A DNA stretch of 40,982 bases from Fidelibacterota bacterium (lineage in GTDB: Bacteria > Fidelibacterota > Marinisomatia > SCGC-AAA003-L08 > GCA-2689995). The notes under the pieces were generated by a model that had not been told where the DNA came from, made no database searches, and saw nothing but the letters and a program-made list of their open reading frames with translations. The stretch spans positions 1-40,982 of the forward strand of contig NZIV01000071.1 of NCBI GenBank assembly GCA_002689995.1, written 5' to 3'. Position 1 is the first letter of the stretch. Every line of letters begins with the position of its first letter. Below, in pieces: positions 24,549 to 33,829 of the stretch. The translations under genes and the position numbers were made by a program.

Positions 24549-25523
24549 TTGAATAATCCAATTTTACAGATAAAAAATTTAAAAACTTATTTCCATACTG
24601 ATAATGGTATTGCACATGCTGTTGATAATGTCTCTTTTAACTTAAATTCAGGTGAAACTTTAGGTATTGTAGGTGAATCAGGTTGTGGTAAATCTGTTAC
24701 ATCACTCTCTATTATGAAGTTAATTGATCAGCCCCCAGGATTTTATGAGAGTGGTGAGATTCTTTATAAGAATCAAAACATATTAACAATGTCGGAAAAT
24801 GAACTGAGAGGAATTCGCGGAAATAAAATTTCTATGATATTTCAGGAGCCGATGACTTCATTGAATCCTGTTTTTACTATTGGAAACCAAATCATTGAGG
24901 TTGTTCAGCTACATCAAAAATTAAACTATGATTCATCTAGAAAAAAAGCAATAGAAATGTTAGATTTAGTCGGGATTCCAGCTCCAGACCAACGTATTGA
25001 TGAATATCCACATCAACTTTCAGGTGGAATGCGACAGAGAGTTATGATTGCAATTGCTTTATCATGTAATCCTGAAATATTAATTGCAGATGAGCCAACT
25101 ACAGCCTTGGACGTAACAATACAGGCGCAAATATTAGATTTAATTCAACAATTACAAAACGAATTAGATTTAGCTGTGATTATGATTACTCACGATTTAG
25201 GTGTAATTGCTGAAGTTTGTGATAGGGTACTTGTTATGTATGCTGGACAAATTGTTGAAAATGGAAAAATTAGAGAGATATTTAAATCACCAAAACATCC
25301 ATACACACAAGGATTGATGAAATCTATTCCAGTGATTGGTGAAAATAAAAATAAGGAACTATTTAATATTAAGGGATTAGTTCCTAATGCTACAGAATTT
25401 CCATCAGGTTGTCATTTTAATCCAAGATGTGAAATTCGAACGGATAAATGTTCTAAAGATTTACCAATGTTAGAGGCTTTACCAAATAATGAAAACCATC
25501 TAGTTAGATGCTGGGAGGCATGA
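24549..25523 (+). CDS. Peptide ABC transporter ATP-binding protein, OppD/DppD-like
   Basis: A 324-residue ATPase that energises peptide import. Walker A GESGCGKS at residues 42-49, Q-loop MIFQEP with Q99, signature LSGGMRQRV, Walker [13 protein letters not shown] and the switch His in [19 protein letters not shown]. The C-terminal oligopeptide/dipeptide extension is present, with the Cys-rich [16 protein letters not shown]. Start is TTG at 24549, three bases after the module. It presumably belongs to the permeases at 15628-17736, from which the seven-gene module separates it. An OppF-type second ATPase does not follow; the next gene is amaB. Confidence 0.95.
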   Translation: MNNPILQIKNLKTYFHTDNGIAHAVDNVSFNLNSGETLGIVGESGCGKSVTSLSIMKLIDQPPGFYESGEILYKNQNILTMSENELRGIRGNKISMIFQEPMTSLNPVFTIGNQIIEVVQLHQKLNYDSSRKKAIEMLDLVGIPAPDQRIDEYPHQLSGGMRQRVMIAIALSCNPEILIADEPTTALDVTIQAQILDLIQQLQNELDLAVIMITHDLGVIAEVCDRVLVMYAGQIVENGKIREIFKSPKHPYTQGLMKSIPVIGENKNKELFNIKGLVPNATEFPSGCHFNPRCEIRTDKCSKDLPMLEALPNNENHLVRCWEA

Positions 25524-25538
25524 ATAAAGGAAATAAGT

Positions 25539-27059
25539 ATGAATGATATTTTAAAAAAATTAAGTGTGAAAGAAATGAATTATGGCTGTGGAATTGGTGG
25601 ATCTGAATCTTTTGCTACCGGTAATGGGGGTATCTTGGAGTCATTTAATCCAGCAACTGGTGAGAAGTTAGGTTCAATAAAAATGTGCTCTGAAGCAGAC
25701 TATGAAAGAGTTATAATTGAATCTCAAATAGCTTTTGAAAGTTGGAGAATAGTTCCTGCCCCAATTCGAGGTCAACTAATTTTAGAAATGGCAAATGAAT
25801 TACGTGATAAAAAAGATTTGCTAGGAAGCTTAGTTTCTTTAGAAATGGGTAAAATTAAAGCAGAAGGAGATGGTGAGGTCCAGGAAATGATTGATATTGC
25901 AGATTTTGCTGTTGGGCTTTCTCGACAGCTATATGGACTGACAATGCATTCAGAGAGACCTTTGCATAGAATGTATGAACAATGGCATCCTCTTGGAATT
26001 GTAGGAGTAATTTCTGCTTTTAATTTCCCTGTTGCAGTTTGGTCATGGAATGCATTTATTGCAGCTGTCTGTGGTAATGTTACTTTATGGAAGCCTTCTT
26101 CTAAAACACCATTATGCGCAGTTGCAATTCAGGAATTATGTAATAATGTATTAAAAAGAGAAGGATATCCTGGTATTTTTAATATGATTATAGGGCGTGG
26201 TTCAACAATTGGTGAAATGCTTGTAAACGATAAGAGGGTACCATTAATTTCAGCAACTGGATCTACTAAGATGGGTAAACGAATTGGTGGAGTTGTTGGT
26301 GAAAGGTTGGGTAAAGCTATCCTTGAATTGGGTGGAAATAATGCTATCATTATTGATGATACTGCTAATTTAGAACTTGCGATTCCAGGTATTGTATTTG
26401 GTGCAGTCGGTACTGCTGGGCAAAGATGCACAAGTACACGGAGGGTATTTGTTCGAAAGGATATGAAGGATTTATTAGTTGATAAACTAATAAGTGCATA
26501 TAAACAAGTTGATATAGGTGACCCACTATTAGAGAATACATTAATGGGACCACTCATTGATAAATCAGCAATAAAAGATTTTGAAAATGCTTTAGTCAAG
26601 GTTAAAGAACAAGGAGGTGAAATTCTTTATGGTGGTAATACCTTAGATTGTGCTGGTTCTTTTGTTGAACCCACGATTGTATTAGCAAAAAATGAGTATA
26701 AAATAGTTCAAGAAGAAACATTTGCACCAATATTATACGTAATTGAATATGATACAATAGATGATGCTATCAGAATGCATAATGATGTCCCTCAAGGGTT
26801 GTCTTCATCAATTTTTACGTCTAACATAATGAATTCTGAGAAATTTTTATCACATACGGGTAGTGATTGTGGAATAGCAAATGTTAATATTGGTACTTCT
26901 GGTGCAGAAATTGGTGGTGCATTTGGCGGTGAGAAGGATACTGGAGGAGGGAGAGAGTCTGGTTCTGATTCTTGGAAAGCATATATGAGAAGACAGACGA
27001 ATACAATTAATTGGAGTTCTGAGTTACCACTAGCTCAAGGTATTAAATTTAACTTATAA
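25539..27059 (+). CDS. amaB: Aminoadipate-semialdehyde dehydrogenase (ALDH7 family)
   Basis: A 506-residue NAD-dependent aldehyde dehydrogenase of the ALDH7/antiquitin group, which oxidises L-2-aminoadipate 6-semialdehyde to 2-aminoadipate. Motifs: [24 protein letters not shown], the catalytic Glu E263 in [11 protein letters not shown] and the nucleophile C297 in [12 protein letters not shown], followed by [10 protein letters not shown] and [15 protein letters not shown] at the C-terminus, a typical ALDH7 ending. It sits 14 bases before the lysine aminotransferase gene, whose product it would oxidise. ATG start with AAGGAAATAAGT upstream. Confidence 0.93.
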   Translation: MNDILKKLSVKEMNYGCGIGGSESFATGNGGILESFNPATGEKLGSIKMCSEADYERVIIESQIAFESWRIVPAPIRGQLILEMANELRDKKDLLGSLVSLEMGKIKAEGDGEVQEMIDIADFAVGLSRQLYGLTMHSERPLHRMYEQWHPLGIVGVISAFNFPVAVWSWNAFIAAVCGNVTLWKPSSKTPLCAVAIQELCNNVLKREGYPGIFNMIIGRGSTIGEMLVNDKRVPLISATGSTKMGKRIGGVVGERLGKAILELGGNNAIIIDDTANLELAIPGIVFGAVGTAGQRCTSTRRVFVRKDMKDLLVDKLISAYKQVDIGDPLLENTLMGPLIDKSAIKDFENALVKVKEQGGEILYGGNTLDCAGSFVEPTIVLAKNEYKIVQEETFAPILYVIEYDTIDDAIRMHNDVPQGLSSSIFTSNIMNSEKFLSHTGSDCGIANVNIGTSGAEIGGAFGGEKDTGGGRESGSDSWKAYMRRQTNTINWSSELPLAQGIKFNL

Positions 27060-27073
27060 AATTTGAGGTTGAA

Positions 27074-28423
27074 ATGAAAGCATCTGAAGTAAAAAATATA
27101 TTAAGTAAAAATATATTAGCCGATGGTTTTGATATAATAATGGATTTAGATAAAAGCCAAGGTTCTTGGGTTGTAGATGAAAGAGATGGAAGTAAACATT
27201 TAGATATGTTTACTATGTATGCTTCAGCATCAATTGGATATAATCATCCTAAAATCCACTCAATGAAAGATGAATTATTTAAGGCTTCCATACATAAACC
27301 GACCTTATCAGACTTATATAATACTATGTTTGCAGAGTGTATGGAGACTTTTGATCGAATAGCAGTACCAGAATATTTAAAACATGCGTTTTTTATTGAA
27401 GGTGGTGCTTTAGCAGTAGAGAATGCTTTAAAAATTGCATTTGATTGGAAAGTTCGTAAAAATTTAGAAAAAAATATATCAATAACAGAAACTAAAATTA
27501 TTCATTTTAAACAAGCATTCCACGGAAGAACTGGATACACATTGTCCCTTACAAATACAACTGACCCAAGAAAGACAATGTATTTCCCTAAGTTTGATTG
27601 GCCGAGAATTGATAATCCTAGCGTCAAATTCCCTTTGAATAGTTATAATTTAGAAATGGTTAAAAAGAAAGAAGCAAAGGCTATTGAGCAGATAAAGAAA
27701 GCTTTAGTTGAAAATCCAAATCAAATTGCTGGTTTAATTATTGAACCAATTCAAGGAGAAGGCGGTGATAACCATTTTAGATGTCGTTTTTTTGAAAAAC
27801 TTAAAGAATTATCTGAAGAAAATGAATTTTTATTAATATACGATGAAGTACAAACAGGTATAGGTATTACAGGTAAAATGTGGGCTCATCAGCATTTCTC
27901 ACCAGAAATATGTCCATGTGATAAAAAAATTAAAAAATCACCATTACCTGATATTATATCATTTGGTAAAAAAACACAGGTTTGTGGTTTATTAGCCGGT
28001 GATAGAATTTTAGAAGTTGATAAAAATGTTTTTGAAGAATCGAGCAGAATTAATTCTACTTTTGGTGGGAATTTAGTTGATATGGTGAGATTTAAAGGAA
28101 TTTTAGAATTAATTGAGGATCAAAACTTAATTAATCATACAAAAAAAATAGGCGACTATCTCTTAGAAGAATTAGAAGGATTAACGGACGATTATCCTGG
28201 TTATGTTACAAACTCTCGTGGACTTGGGCTTTTCTGTGCTTTTGATTTACCATCTGGAACTGAAAGAGATGATTTATGGAAAGAGATGATGAATAATAAT
28301 TTGCTTATTTTACCATCTGGTGATCAATCAATTCGGTTCAGGCCACATTTAAATGTCACAAAAGAAGATATAGATATTGCAATATCTATTGTAAGAAAAT
28401 CTTTAAGTAATTGCTTAAAGTAA
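27074..28423 (+). CDS. lat: L-lysine 6-transaminase
   Basis: A 449-residue PLP-dependent class III aminotransferase that moves the epsilon-amino group of lysine to 2-oxoglutarate, giving aminoadipate semialdehyde. Length and sequence fit lysine epsilon-aminotransferase (Lat) of Mycobacterium and Streptomyces. The PLP lysine is K300 in FGKKTQVCGLLAG, the same position as K300 of M. tuberculosis Lat. Other motifs: FFIEGGALAVENALKIAFDW, HFKQAFHGRTGYTLSLTNT, IIEPIQGEGGDNHF and LLIYDEVQTGIG. Together with amaB it converts lysine to 2-aminoadipate. ATG start with TTGAGG upstream; rsmI starts on the base after its stop. Confidence 0.95.
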   Translation: MKASEVKNILSKNILADGFDIIMDLDKSQGSWVVDERDGSKHLDMFTMYASASIGYNHPKIHSMKDELFKASIHKPTLSDLYNTMFAECMETFDRIAVPEYLKHAFFIEGGALAVENALKIAFDWKVRKNLEKNISITETKIIHFKQAFHGRTGYTLSLTNTTDPRKTMYFPKFDWPRIDNPSVKFPLNSYNLEMVKKKEAKAIEQIKKALVENPNQIAGLIIEPIQGEGGDNHFRCRFFEKLKELSEENEFLLIYDEVQTGIGITGKMWAHQHFSPEICPCDKKIKKSPLPDIISFGKKTQVCGLLAGDRILEVDKNVFEESSRINSTFGGNLVDMVRFKGILELIEDQNLINHTKKIGDYLLEELEGLTDDYPGYVTNSRGLGLFCAFDLPSGTERDDLWKEMMNNNLLILPSGDQSIRFRPHLNVTKEDIDIAISIVRKSLSNCLK

Positions 28424-29104
28424 ATGAGTGGAACCCTCTATATTCTTGCTACTCCCATTGGCAATTTAGGGGATATAACTTTTAGAGCAATTGAAATACT
28501 TAAATCCGTTGATATAATTGCGACGGAGGATACACGACAGACTAGGAAACTATTAAATCATTATAAAATTGAAACTTTAATGGTTTCCTATCATGAATGG
28601 AATGAAATTAAGCGATCTAAGGAGTTATGTAATCAAATTTACAAAGGTAAATCAATTGCTGTTGTAACAGATGCAGGGACTCCATGTATTTCTGACCCGG
28701 GCTTTAGAATTGTACGAGAAGCTCAAAAACAACAACTAAAAGTATCTCCAATACCAGGTGCTAATGCCTCTTTATCCGCTTTATGTGTTTCGGGTTTACC
28801 TTCTGATAAATTTTATTTTGAAGGTTTTCTTCCGAAAAAAAAAGGACGCAAAACTCGCTTTGAATTTTTATCTAGTTTGAATACATCTATAGTTTTATTT
28901 GAATCTCCGCATCGACTTTTAAAAACTTTTAAGGATATTCACGATTATATGGGAAATAGATTCATTTCTCTTTCAAGGGAGTTAACAAAAAAATTTGAAG
29001 AAATTGAAACAAAACCAATAGAATATTTTATTAAAAAATATGAAATTAAAAAAGCTAAAGGTGAATTTGTAATTACAATAGCAAAAAAAGAATTTAAACT
29101 GTAA
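28424..29104 (+). CDS. rsmI: 16S rRNA (cytidine(1402)-2'-O)-methyltransferase
   Basis: A 226-residue tetrapyrrole-methylase-fold enzyme that methylates the ribose of C1402 in the ribosomal decoding centre. Motifs: GTLYILATPIGNLGDITFRA, ATEDTRQTRKLLNHY, SYHEWN, VTDAGTPCISDPGFR, IPGANASLSALCVSGLPSD and FFEGFLP-like FYFEGFLPKKKGRK. Compared with the roughly 286-residue E. coli protein it lacks the C-terminal extension. ATG follows the lat stop without a gap, and the stop overlaps the tmk start by one base. Confidence 0.96.
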   Translation: MSGTLYILATPIGNLGDITFRAIEILKSVDIIATEDTRQTRKLLNHYKIETLMVSYHEWNEIKRSKELCNQIYKGKSIAVVTDAGTPCISDPGFRIVREAQKQQLKVSPIPGANASLSALCVSGLPSDKFYFEGFLPKKKGRKTRFEFLSSLNTSIVLFESPHRLLKTFKDIHDYMGNRFISLSRELTKKFEEIETKPIEYFIKKYEIKKAKGEFVITIAKKEFKL

Positions 29105-29706
29105 TGTTTATTACATTTGAAGGTATTGATGGTTGTGGTAAAACAACTCAAGTTAAATTACTTAAATCTTATTTTGAGACAAAGGGTTTTGAGGTAATTT
29201 CTGTAAGAGAACCTGGAAGTACAAAAATCTCTGAACAAATTCGTAGCATTCTTTTGAATTCAAAAAATACTGATATTGGCTTGGAATCTGAGGCTCTATT
29301 ATTTTCCTCAGCCAGAGCCCAGATTGTAAAAGAAGTTATTATACCCTCGCTTAATGATAAAAAGATTGTTATTTGCGATCGATTTATTGATAGTACGCTC
29401 GCTTACCAAGGGTATGGTAGAGGAATGGATTTAAAAAAATTAGATGTAATTAGTTCATTTGCGATTAAAGATAATTATCCTGAATATACATTTTTTATTG
29501 ATATATCTATCGAAGAGAGTAAAAAAAGATTAAATAATGCTAGTCTTGATAGAATGGAGTCAGCTGGTAATGATTTTTTTACTAGGGTTAGAAACGGTTT
29601 TATAGAGCTTACAAAAGTAAATCCTAATCGAATACATTTGATTGATGGTAAACTTTCTGTCAGAATGATACACTCAAGAATAATAAATATAATTAATAGA
29701 AAGTAA
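29104..29706 (+). CDS. tmk: Thymidylate kinase
   Basis: A 200-residue enzyme that phosphorylates dTMP to dTDP. P-loop GIDGCGKTT at residues 7-15, the DRxxxS/T motif in CDRFIDSTLAYQGYGRG, the REPG motif (VREPGST) and a LID region around LDRMESAGNDFFTRV. It is the last gene of the long plus-strand run: a 190-base gap follows. Its ATG overlaps the rsmI stop (TAATG). Confidence 0.96.
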   Translation: MFITFEGIDGCGKTTQVKLLKSYFETKGFEVISVREPGSTKISEQIRSILLNSKNTDIGLESEALLFSSARAQIVKEVIIPSLNDKKIVICDRFIDSTLAYQGYGRGMDLKKLDVISSFAIKDNYPEYTFFIDISIEESKKRLNNASLDRMESAGNDFFTRVRNGFIELTKVNPNRIHLIDGKLSVRMIHSRIINIINRK

Positions 29707-29721
29707 TTAAAATTTAAATCA

Positions 29722-29743
29722 AAAAAAACGATAGTCGATTTTT
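29722..29743. terminator. Possible weak bidirectional terminator after tmk
   Basis: A-run, CGA-TAG-TCG mini-hairpin and T-run (CGATAGTCG at 29729-29737). The three GC-containing pairs are extended by A/T pairs after one A-A mismatch. It is weak, but correctly placed at the end of the operon. The rest of the 29707-29896 gap is A/T-rich and should hold the yajC promoter; nothing more specific is seen. Confidence 0.35.
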
Positions 29744-29885
29744 AGTTACTTTTAATATAAGTTTACACAGTAATTATATTTTTTATGTTAAGAGTCAAAT
29801 ATTCATATTTTTATGTAAATTATGAATAATTTTAATTAATCTCAATTTGTTAATGATGAACTTTTTGTAATTTAAATGATTAAAT

Positions 29886-29890
29886 AGGAG
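29886..29890 (+). promoter_or_regulatory. Ribosome binding site supporting the TTG start of yajC
   Basis: AGGAG six bases before TTG at 29897. It decides the start of yajC, since no ATG or GTG lies nearby in frame. Confidence 0.75.
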
Positions 29891-29896
29891 AACCTT

Positions 29897-30226
29897 TTGG
29901 ATATTTTAATAGCACAAAATGCCTCTGGGCAGACAAATTCATTTGCAATGTTTTTGCCAATGATTATTATTTTTGCAATTTTATATTTTATGATATTGCG
30001 TCCTCAAAATAAGCAACGTAAACAACATTTAAATTTTTTAAGTGGTTTGAAAAAAGGTGATAAAATTATTACAAGAGGTGGTTTAATTGGTGTCGTTAAG
30101 TCATTTCAGGGCAAAAATGATACCGTAGTTGATGTTGATACTGGTAATGGTACAGTCGTGAAGATTTCAAGAGCATATATAGCTGGTACACCAGAGCAAA
30201 ATATGTCCCCAAAGGAAAATACATAA
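29897..30226 (+). CDS. yajC: Sec translocon accessory protein YajC
   Basis: A 109-residue single-pass membrane protein of the SecDF-YajC group that assists protein export. One membrane segment (about residues 19-36) ends in the family hallmark FMILRPQNKQRKQH, followed by a basic cytoplasmic domain with FLSGLKKGDKIITRGGLIG. TTG start with a good AGGAG site. secD/secF, which often follow, are absent here; peptide deformylase follows with a one-base overlap. Confidence 0.95.
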   Translation: MDILIAQNASGQTNSFAMFLPMIIIFAILYFMILRPQNKQRKQHLNFLSGLKKGDKIITRGGLIGVVKSFQGKNDTVVDVDTGNGTVVKISRAYIAGTPEQNMSPKENT

Positions 30227-30765
30227 TGTCAGTTTTACCTGTTGTTAAATATGGCAATACCATTTTACGTAAAAAAGTAAAATTTATTAACCCTGATATG
30301 ATTAGTGATTTAAGGAATTTAATAAATAATATGTTTGACACGATGTATGAAGAAGAAGGGATTGGCCTTGCCGCAAATCAAGTTGGTTTTGATATGAATT
30401 TGATGGTGATTGATGTTTCTCATCTAGATGAATATAAAAATATAGAACCGATGGTTTTTATAAACACTGAGATTCTAGAAGAAAAAGGATATATAGAAAT
30501 TGAGGAAGGATGTCTAAGTATCCCTGAAATTCGTGCTTCTGTAAAGAGAGCAGAAACTGTAGTTGTAAAATTTTACGACGAAGAGGGAAATAGAAAAACC
30601 CAAAAATTTAGCGGAATGCTTTGCAGAGTCATTTTGCATGAATTAGATCATTTAAATGGTAAGTTTTTTACCGATTATTTATCTCCTGCCAAACGTAAAT
30701 TGGTACATAATAAGTTGATAGAAATATCTAAGAATGGTTATCCATCTACTGGAGTCATTCTTTAA
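30226..30765 (+). CDS. def: Peptide deformylase
   Basis: A 179-residue metalloenzyme that removes the formyl group from nascent proteins. All three family motifs are present: GIGLAANQVG, EGCLSIPE with metal-ligand C96, and HELDH at residues 138-142 with the other two metal ligands H138 and H142 and catalytic E139. ATG overlaps the yajC stop by one base (TAATG). fmt follows after 48 bases, the classic def-fmt pair. Confidence 0.97.
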   Translation: MSVLPVVKYGNTILRKKVKFINPDMISDLRNLINNMFDTMYEEEGIGLAANQVGFDMNLMVIDVSHLDEYKNIEPMVFINTEILEEKGYIEIEEGCLSIPEIRASVKRAETVVVKFYDEEGNRKTQKFSGMLCRVILHELDHLNGKFFTDYLSPAKRKLVHNKLIEISKNGYPSTGVIL

Positions 30766-30813
30766 AGTTTAATCAACTTAGTGTTCCAGATTTAAAAAAA
30801 ATGGTTATTCTAG

Positions 30814-31749
30814 ATGAAAAATATAATTTTTATGGGAACTCCAGATTTTGCAGTTCCTTCCTTAGAAGCGATACATAATTCAAAACATAATATTTGTGCA
30901 GTTGTTACTAACCCAGATAAGCTAGCGGGACGTGGACGTAAGTTAGTTTCTTCAGCTGTTAAACAAAAAGCTGAAGAATTAGGTTATTTTGTTTTACAAC
31001 CAAAAAATTTAAATAGTCCTGAATTCTTAGATGAAATAAGATCTTTAAATCCTTCATTAATGGTAGTTATTGCTTATAAAAAAATACCTTCTAATTTATA
31101 TGAAATAGCAGAAAATGGTGCTGTGAATTTACACGCATCGCTTTTACCTAAATATCGAGGTGCAGCTCCTATTCATCATGCTTTATTAAATGGAGATAAA
31201 GAGACTGGTCTAACAACTTTTAAAATTAATGATAAAATCGATACAGGAAATATTTTATATCAGAAAAAAGTAAATATCGAAGAAAATGATAATATAGGAA
31301 CATTATGGACTAAACTTTCAAATTTAGGAAAGGATGTAATATTGAAGACATTGAATCAATTTGAGTCAGGTATTTTTAATTATCAAATCCAAGATAATCA
31401 ATATGCTACAAAAGCGCCAAAAATTAAATCTGAAGATTTTAAAATAAATTGGATGAATTCAGCTATTTCAATTCATAATCAAATTCGTGCATTCACACCT
31501 AAACCAGGTGCTTACACAACTTTAAATGGTAAAAGAATAAAATTATTTTCTTCTTTTGTTAGTTATCCATCTAAAGATGAATTTGCTAAAACACCTGGTA
31601 AAATAACATCAAAAAAAAATAGAATATTAATAATGACAGGTCATGGAGTGTTGAATGTGCATGAAATTCAGCCAGAAGGTAAACCTAGAATGGATGTTGC
31701 AAGTTATTTGACTGGAAATAAGATTTTTAAAGATGCAATATGCCAGTAA
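30814..31749 (+). CDS. fmt: Methionyl-tRNA formyltransferase
   Basis: A 311-residue enzyme that formylates initiator Met-tRNA with 10-formyl-tetrahydrofolate. The N-terminus KNIIFMGTPDFAVPSLEAI, the active-site region NLHASLLPKYRGAAPIHHAL and GDKETGLTTFKI are standard, and the C-terminal RNA-binding domain begins after APKIKSEDFKINW. Its end overlaps rsmB by 10 bases. It functions together with the deformylase gene just upstream. Confidence 0.97.
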   Translation: MKNIIFMGTPDFAVPSLEAIHNSKHNICAVVTNPDKLAGRGRKLVSSAVKQKAEELGYFVLQPKNLNSPEFLDEIRSLNPSLMVVIAYKKIPSNLYEIAENGAVNLHASLLPKYRGAAPIHHALLNGDKETGLTTFKINDKIDTGNILYQKKVNIEENDNIGTLWTKLSNLGKDVILKTLNQFESGIFNYQIQDNQYATKAPKIKSEDFKINWMNSAISIHNQIRAFTPKPGAYTTLNGKRIKLFSSFVSYPSKDEFAKTPGKITSKKNRILIMTGHGVLNVHEIQPEGKPRMDVASYLTGNKIFKDAICQ

Positions 31750-33071
31750 TTGAAAAAAAATTAAGAACAAGGAAATTAGCATGGGAGATTATATTTAAAG
31801 CTTTTGATGAAGATAGGAGACTATCTGAAGTTACTCAAGAAAAATTAGTGAAAATTAATTTAAGTGACAGGGAGAAAAGATTTACTATTGATTTAATTCA
31901 GGGTACAATTAGAATGCGAGGGCGTCTCGAATGGGAATTAAAACAGGTTTATAAAAATGACTGGCATAATCTCATATTAAAAGTAAAGATATTGCTTTGG
32001 ATAGGTGCTTATCAAATTAGCTATATGGATAGTGTCCCAGCCTATGCTGCTGTTTCAACAAGTGTTGCGCTTGCCAAGGGTATTCATTATAAAGCTACAG
32101 GATTAATAAATGCTTTATTGAGAGTATATAGTGAATCTTGTAAAAAGTCTTTAACTGAACCAAAAGAAGAAGAGCAATGGGCAGAATTTATGAGTCACCC
32201 TAGGTGGCTTATACGTAAATGGTCTTTATTTTGGTCACGCGAAGATGTAAAAACTATGTGTGAATGGAATAATAAAAAACCGATTATTTGGTTTAGATTA
32301 AATTCAATACAAATGTCTATTCAAGAAAGAGATAGATATCTTAATGAAAATAATTTTGAATTTTCAACTTGGAAATATGATAATCGATTTTTTAATGTAA
32401 AACAAACATCTAGACTATTAAATGATTTAATTTTCGATGAGGGAAAGTTAAGCATTCAAAATCCTGCTGGAGGTTTAGTTGTTAAATTGTTAAATCCACA
32501 GAAAAAAGATATAATCACTGATACCTGTGCGGCACCTGGAGGAAAAACATCTTTTATTTCTCAATTAATGGAAAATACTGGGAAAATTCTCGCTTATGAT
32601 TCAAGTATGATTAGACTAAAAAAGTTGGCCAAGGGTATGTCAAAGTTAAAAGTAGACAATGTAAATGCTGAAATGGCAGATATGTCAAATTATAAATTAA
32701 TAAAATCTTCAAAAATGATTGTTGATGTACCTTGTACAGGTACAGGGGTAATGTCTAAAAGAGCAGATTTAAGATGGAGAAGAACAATTAAAAATCTTAA
32801 TGAGTTAGTACATCTACAGCGTAATATATTATCGAATGTCTCTAGTTTCGTTAAAAAAGGTGGTATTTTGGTTTATAGTACATGCTCCCTAGAGCATGAA
32901 GAAAATTGGGGTATAGTAGATAACTTCCTTCAGACAAATAAAAATTGGAAGATTGAGCCTGCAAATAAATATTTACCTAAAGAATTTATAGACTCTAGAG
33001 GAGCACTATATACTTTTCCACCAAAACATGGAATTGACGGTGGTTTCGCAGTGAGACTAATTAAAAAATGA
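31740..33071 (+). CDS. rsmB: 16S rRNA (cytosine(967)-C5)-methyltransferase
   Basis: A 443-residue RNA m5C methyltransferase. Residues about 1-140 form the NusB-like N-terminal domain (SDREKRFTIDLIQGTIRMRG), followed by a linker and the SAM-binding domain: DTCAAPGGKTSFISQLM, VDVPCTGTGVMSKRADLRW (motif IV Cys) and YSTCSLEHEEN (motif VI catalytic Cys). fmt-rsmB order is common in bacteria. ATG lies inside the end of fmt; the stop overlaps the PASTA protein start (ATGA). Confidence 0.95.
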   Translation: MPVIEKKLRTRKLAWEIIFKAFDEDRRLSEVTQEKLVKINLSDREKRFTIDLIQGTIRMRGRLEWELKQVYKNDWHNLILKVKILLWIGAYQISYMDSVPAYAAVSTSVALAKGIHYKATGLINALLRVYSESCKKSLTEPKEEEQWAEFMSHPRWLIRKWSLFWSREDVKTMCEWNNKKPIIWFRLNSIQMSIQERDRYLNENNFEFSTWKYDNRFFNVKQTSRLLNDLIFDEGKLSIQNPAGGLVVKLLNPQKKDIITDTCAAPGGKTSFISQLMENTGKILAYDSSMIRLKKLAKGMSKLKVDNVNAEMADMSNYKLIKSSKMIVDVPCTGTGVMSKRADLRWRRTIKNLNELVHLQRNILSNVSSFVKKGGILVYSTCSLEHEENWGIVDNFLQTNKNWKIEPANKYLPKEFIDSRGALYTFPPKHGIDGGFAVRLIKK

Positions 33072-33829
33072 TTCTATCTGGAGTAAAATATATTGTTGCA
33101 CTTATTACTTTAATTGGATCAGGGTTATTTATTTTTGATTCAATTATCCTTCCAATTTATGTTGGTTATAATAATGAACATTATGTCCCAGATTTAAGAG
33201 GTGTAGGTAAAACTGAAGCAATCCAAACATTAAGGTCTATAGGATATCAGATTGAAATTATACCAAGACCTTTTGATATAAAGAATAAACCAAATACTGT
33301 TTTAAATATTTCTCCAAGACAGTTTACAAAGGTAAAAAAAGGTAGAGAGATTAAGTTAACTATAGCAGGAGACAGAAAACATGTTAAAGTACCAAATGTT
33401 ATCGGATTATCTGAAAGAAATGCTATATTTAATATCCAGCGAAATGAGCTAGTTGTTGATACAACTTATCATGAATATAATACAGAATATTTGAAAGGTT
33501 ATGTTATATCTCAATTACCTGATGCAGGAGATTTAAGACTTACAGGTTATGATGTCACTTTGATAATTAGTAAAGGAAATCCACCTGATTATTTTATTGT
33601 GCCTGATTTGATTAATCTTTCAGAAAAAAAAGCTATAGAAAGAATTATTGAGACTGGATTTCAGTTAGGTCAAATTATAAAAGAGTATCAACCAAACTTA
33701 CTTAATGGTACTATAATTGAACAAAGTCTTACTCAGGGTATGCGATTGGCATTTCCAGCTAGGATAGATATTCATATTAGTACAGATATAGAAAGTTTAG
33801 ATACGTTGAAAAATGAGGAGTTAGAATGA
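33068..33829 (+). CDS. Membrane-anchored PASTA-domain protein
   Basis: A 253-residue protein with an N-terminal membrane anchor (about residues 7-29) and three PASTA domains outside the cytoplasm (about residues 38-105, 107-175 and 178-246), each opening with a VPxL/VPNVIGL-type strand: YVPDLRGVGKTEAIQTLRSI, VKVPNVIGLSERNAIFNI and FIVPDLINLSEKKAIERI. PASTA domains bind peptidoglycan or muropeptides. No kinase or transpeptidase domain is attached, so it is a stand-alone sensor or structural protein. It overlaps both neighbours by four bases. Confidence 0.93.
   Translation: MILSGVKYIVALITLIGSGLFIFDSIILPIYVGYNNEHYVPDLRGVGKTEAIQTLRSIGYQIEIIPRPFDIKNKPNTVLNISPRQFTKVKKGREIKLTIAGDRKHVKVPNVIGLSERNAIFNIQRNELVVDTTYHEYNTEYLKGYVISQLPDAGDLRLTGYDVTLIISKGNPPDYFIVPDLINLSEKKAIERIIETGFQLGQIIKEYQPNLLNGTIIEQSLTQGMRLAFPARIDIHISTDIESLDTLKNEELE

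Noticed and set aside
26129-26599. Long antisense ORF (156 codons, minus strand) inside the aldehyde dehydrogenase gene
   Set aside because: It lies wholly within a well-supported gene, has no recognisable family pattern and no neighbours on its strand; similar shadows occur elsewhere in the window.
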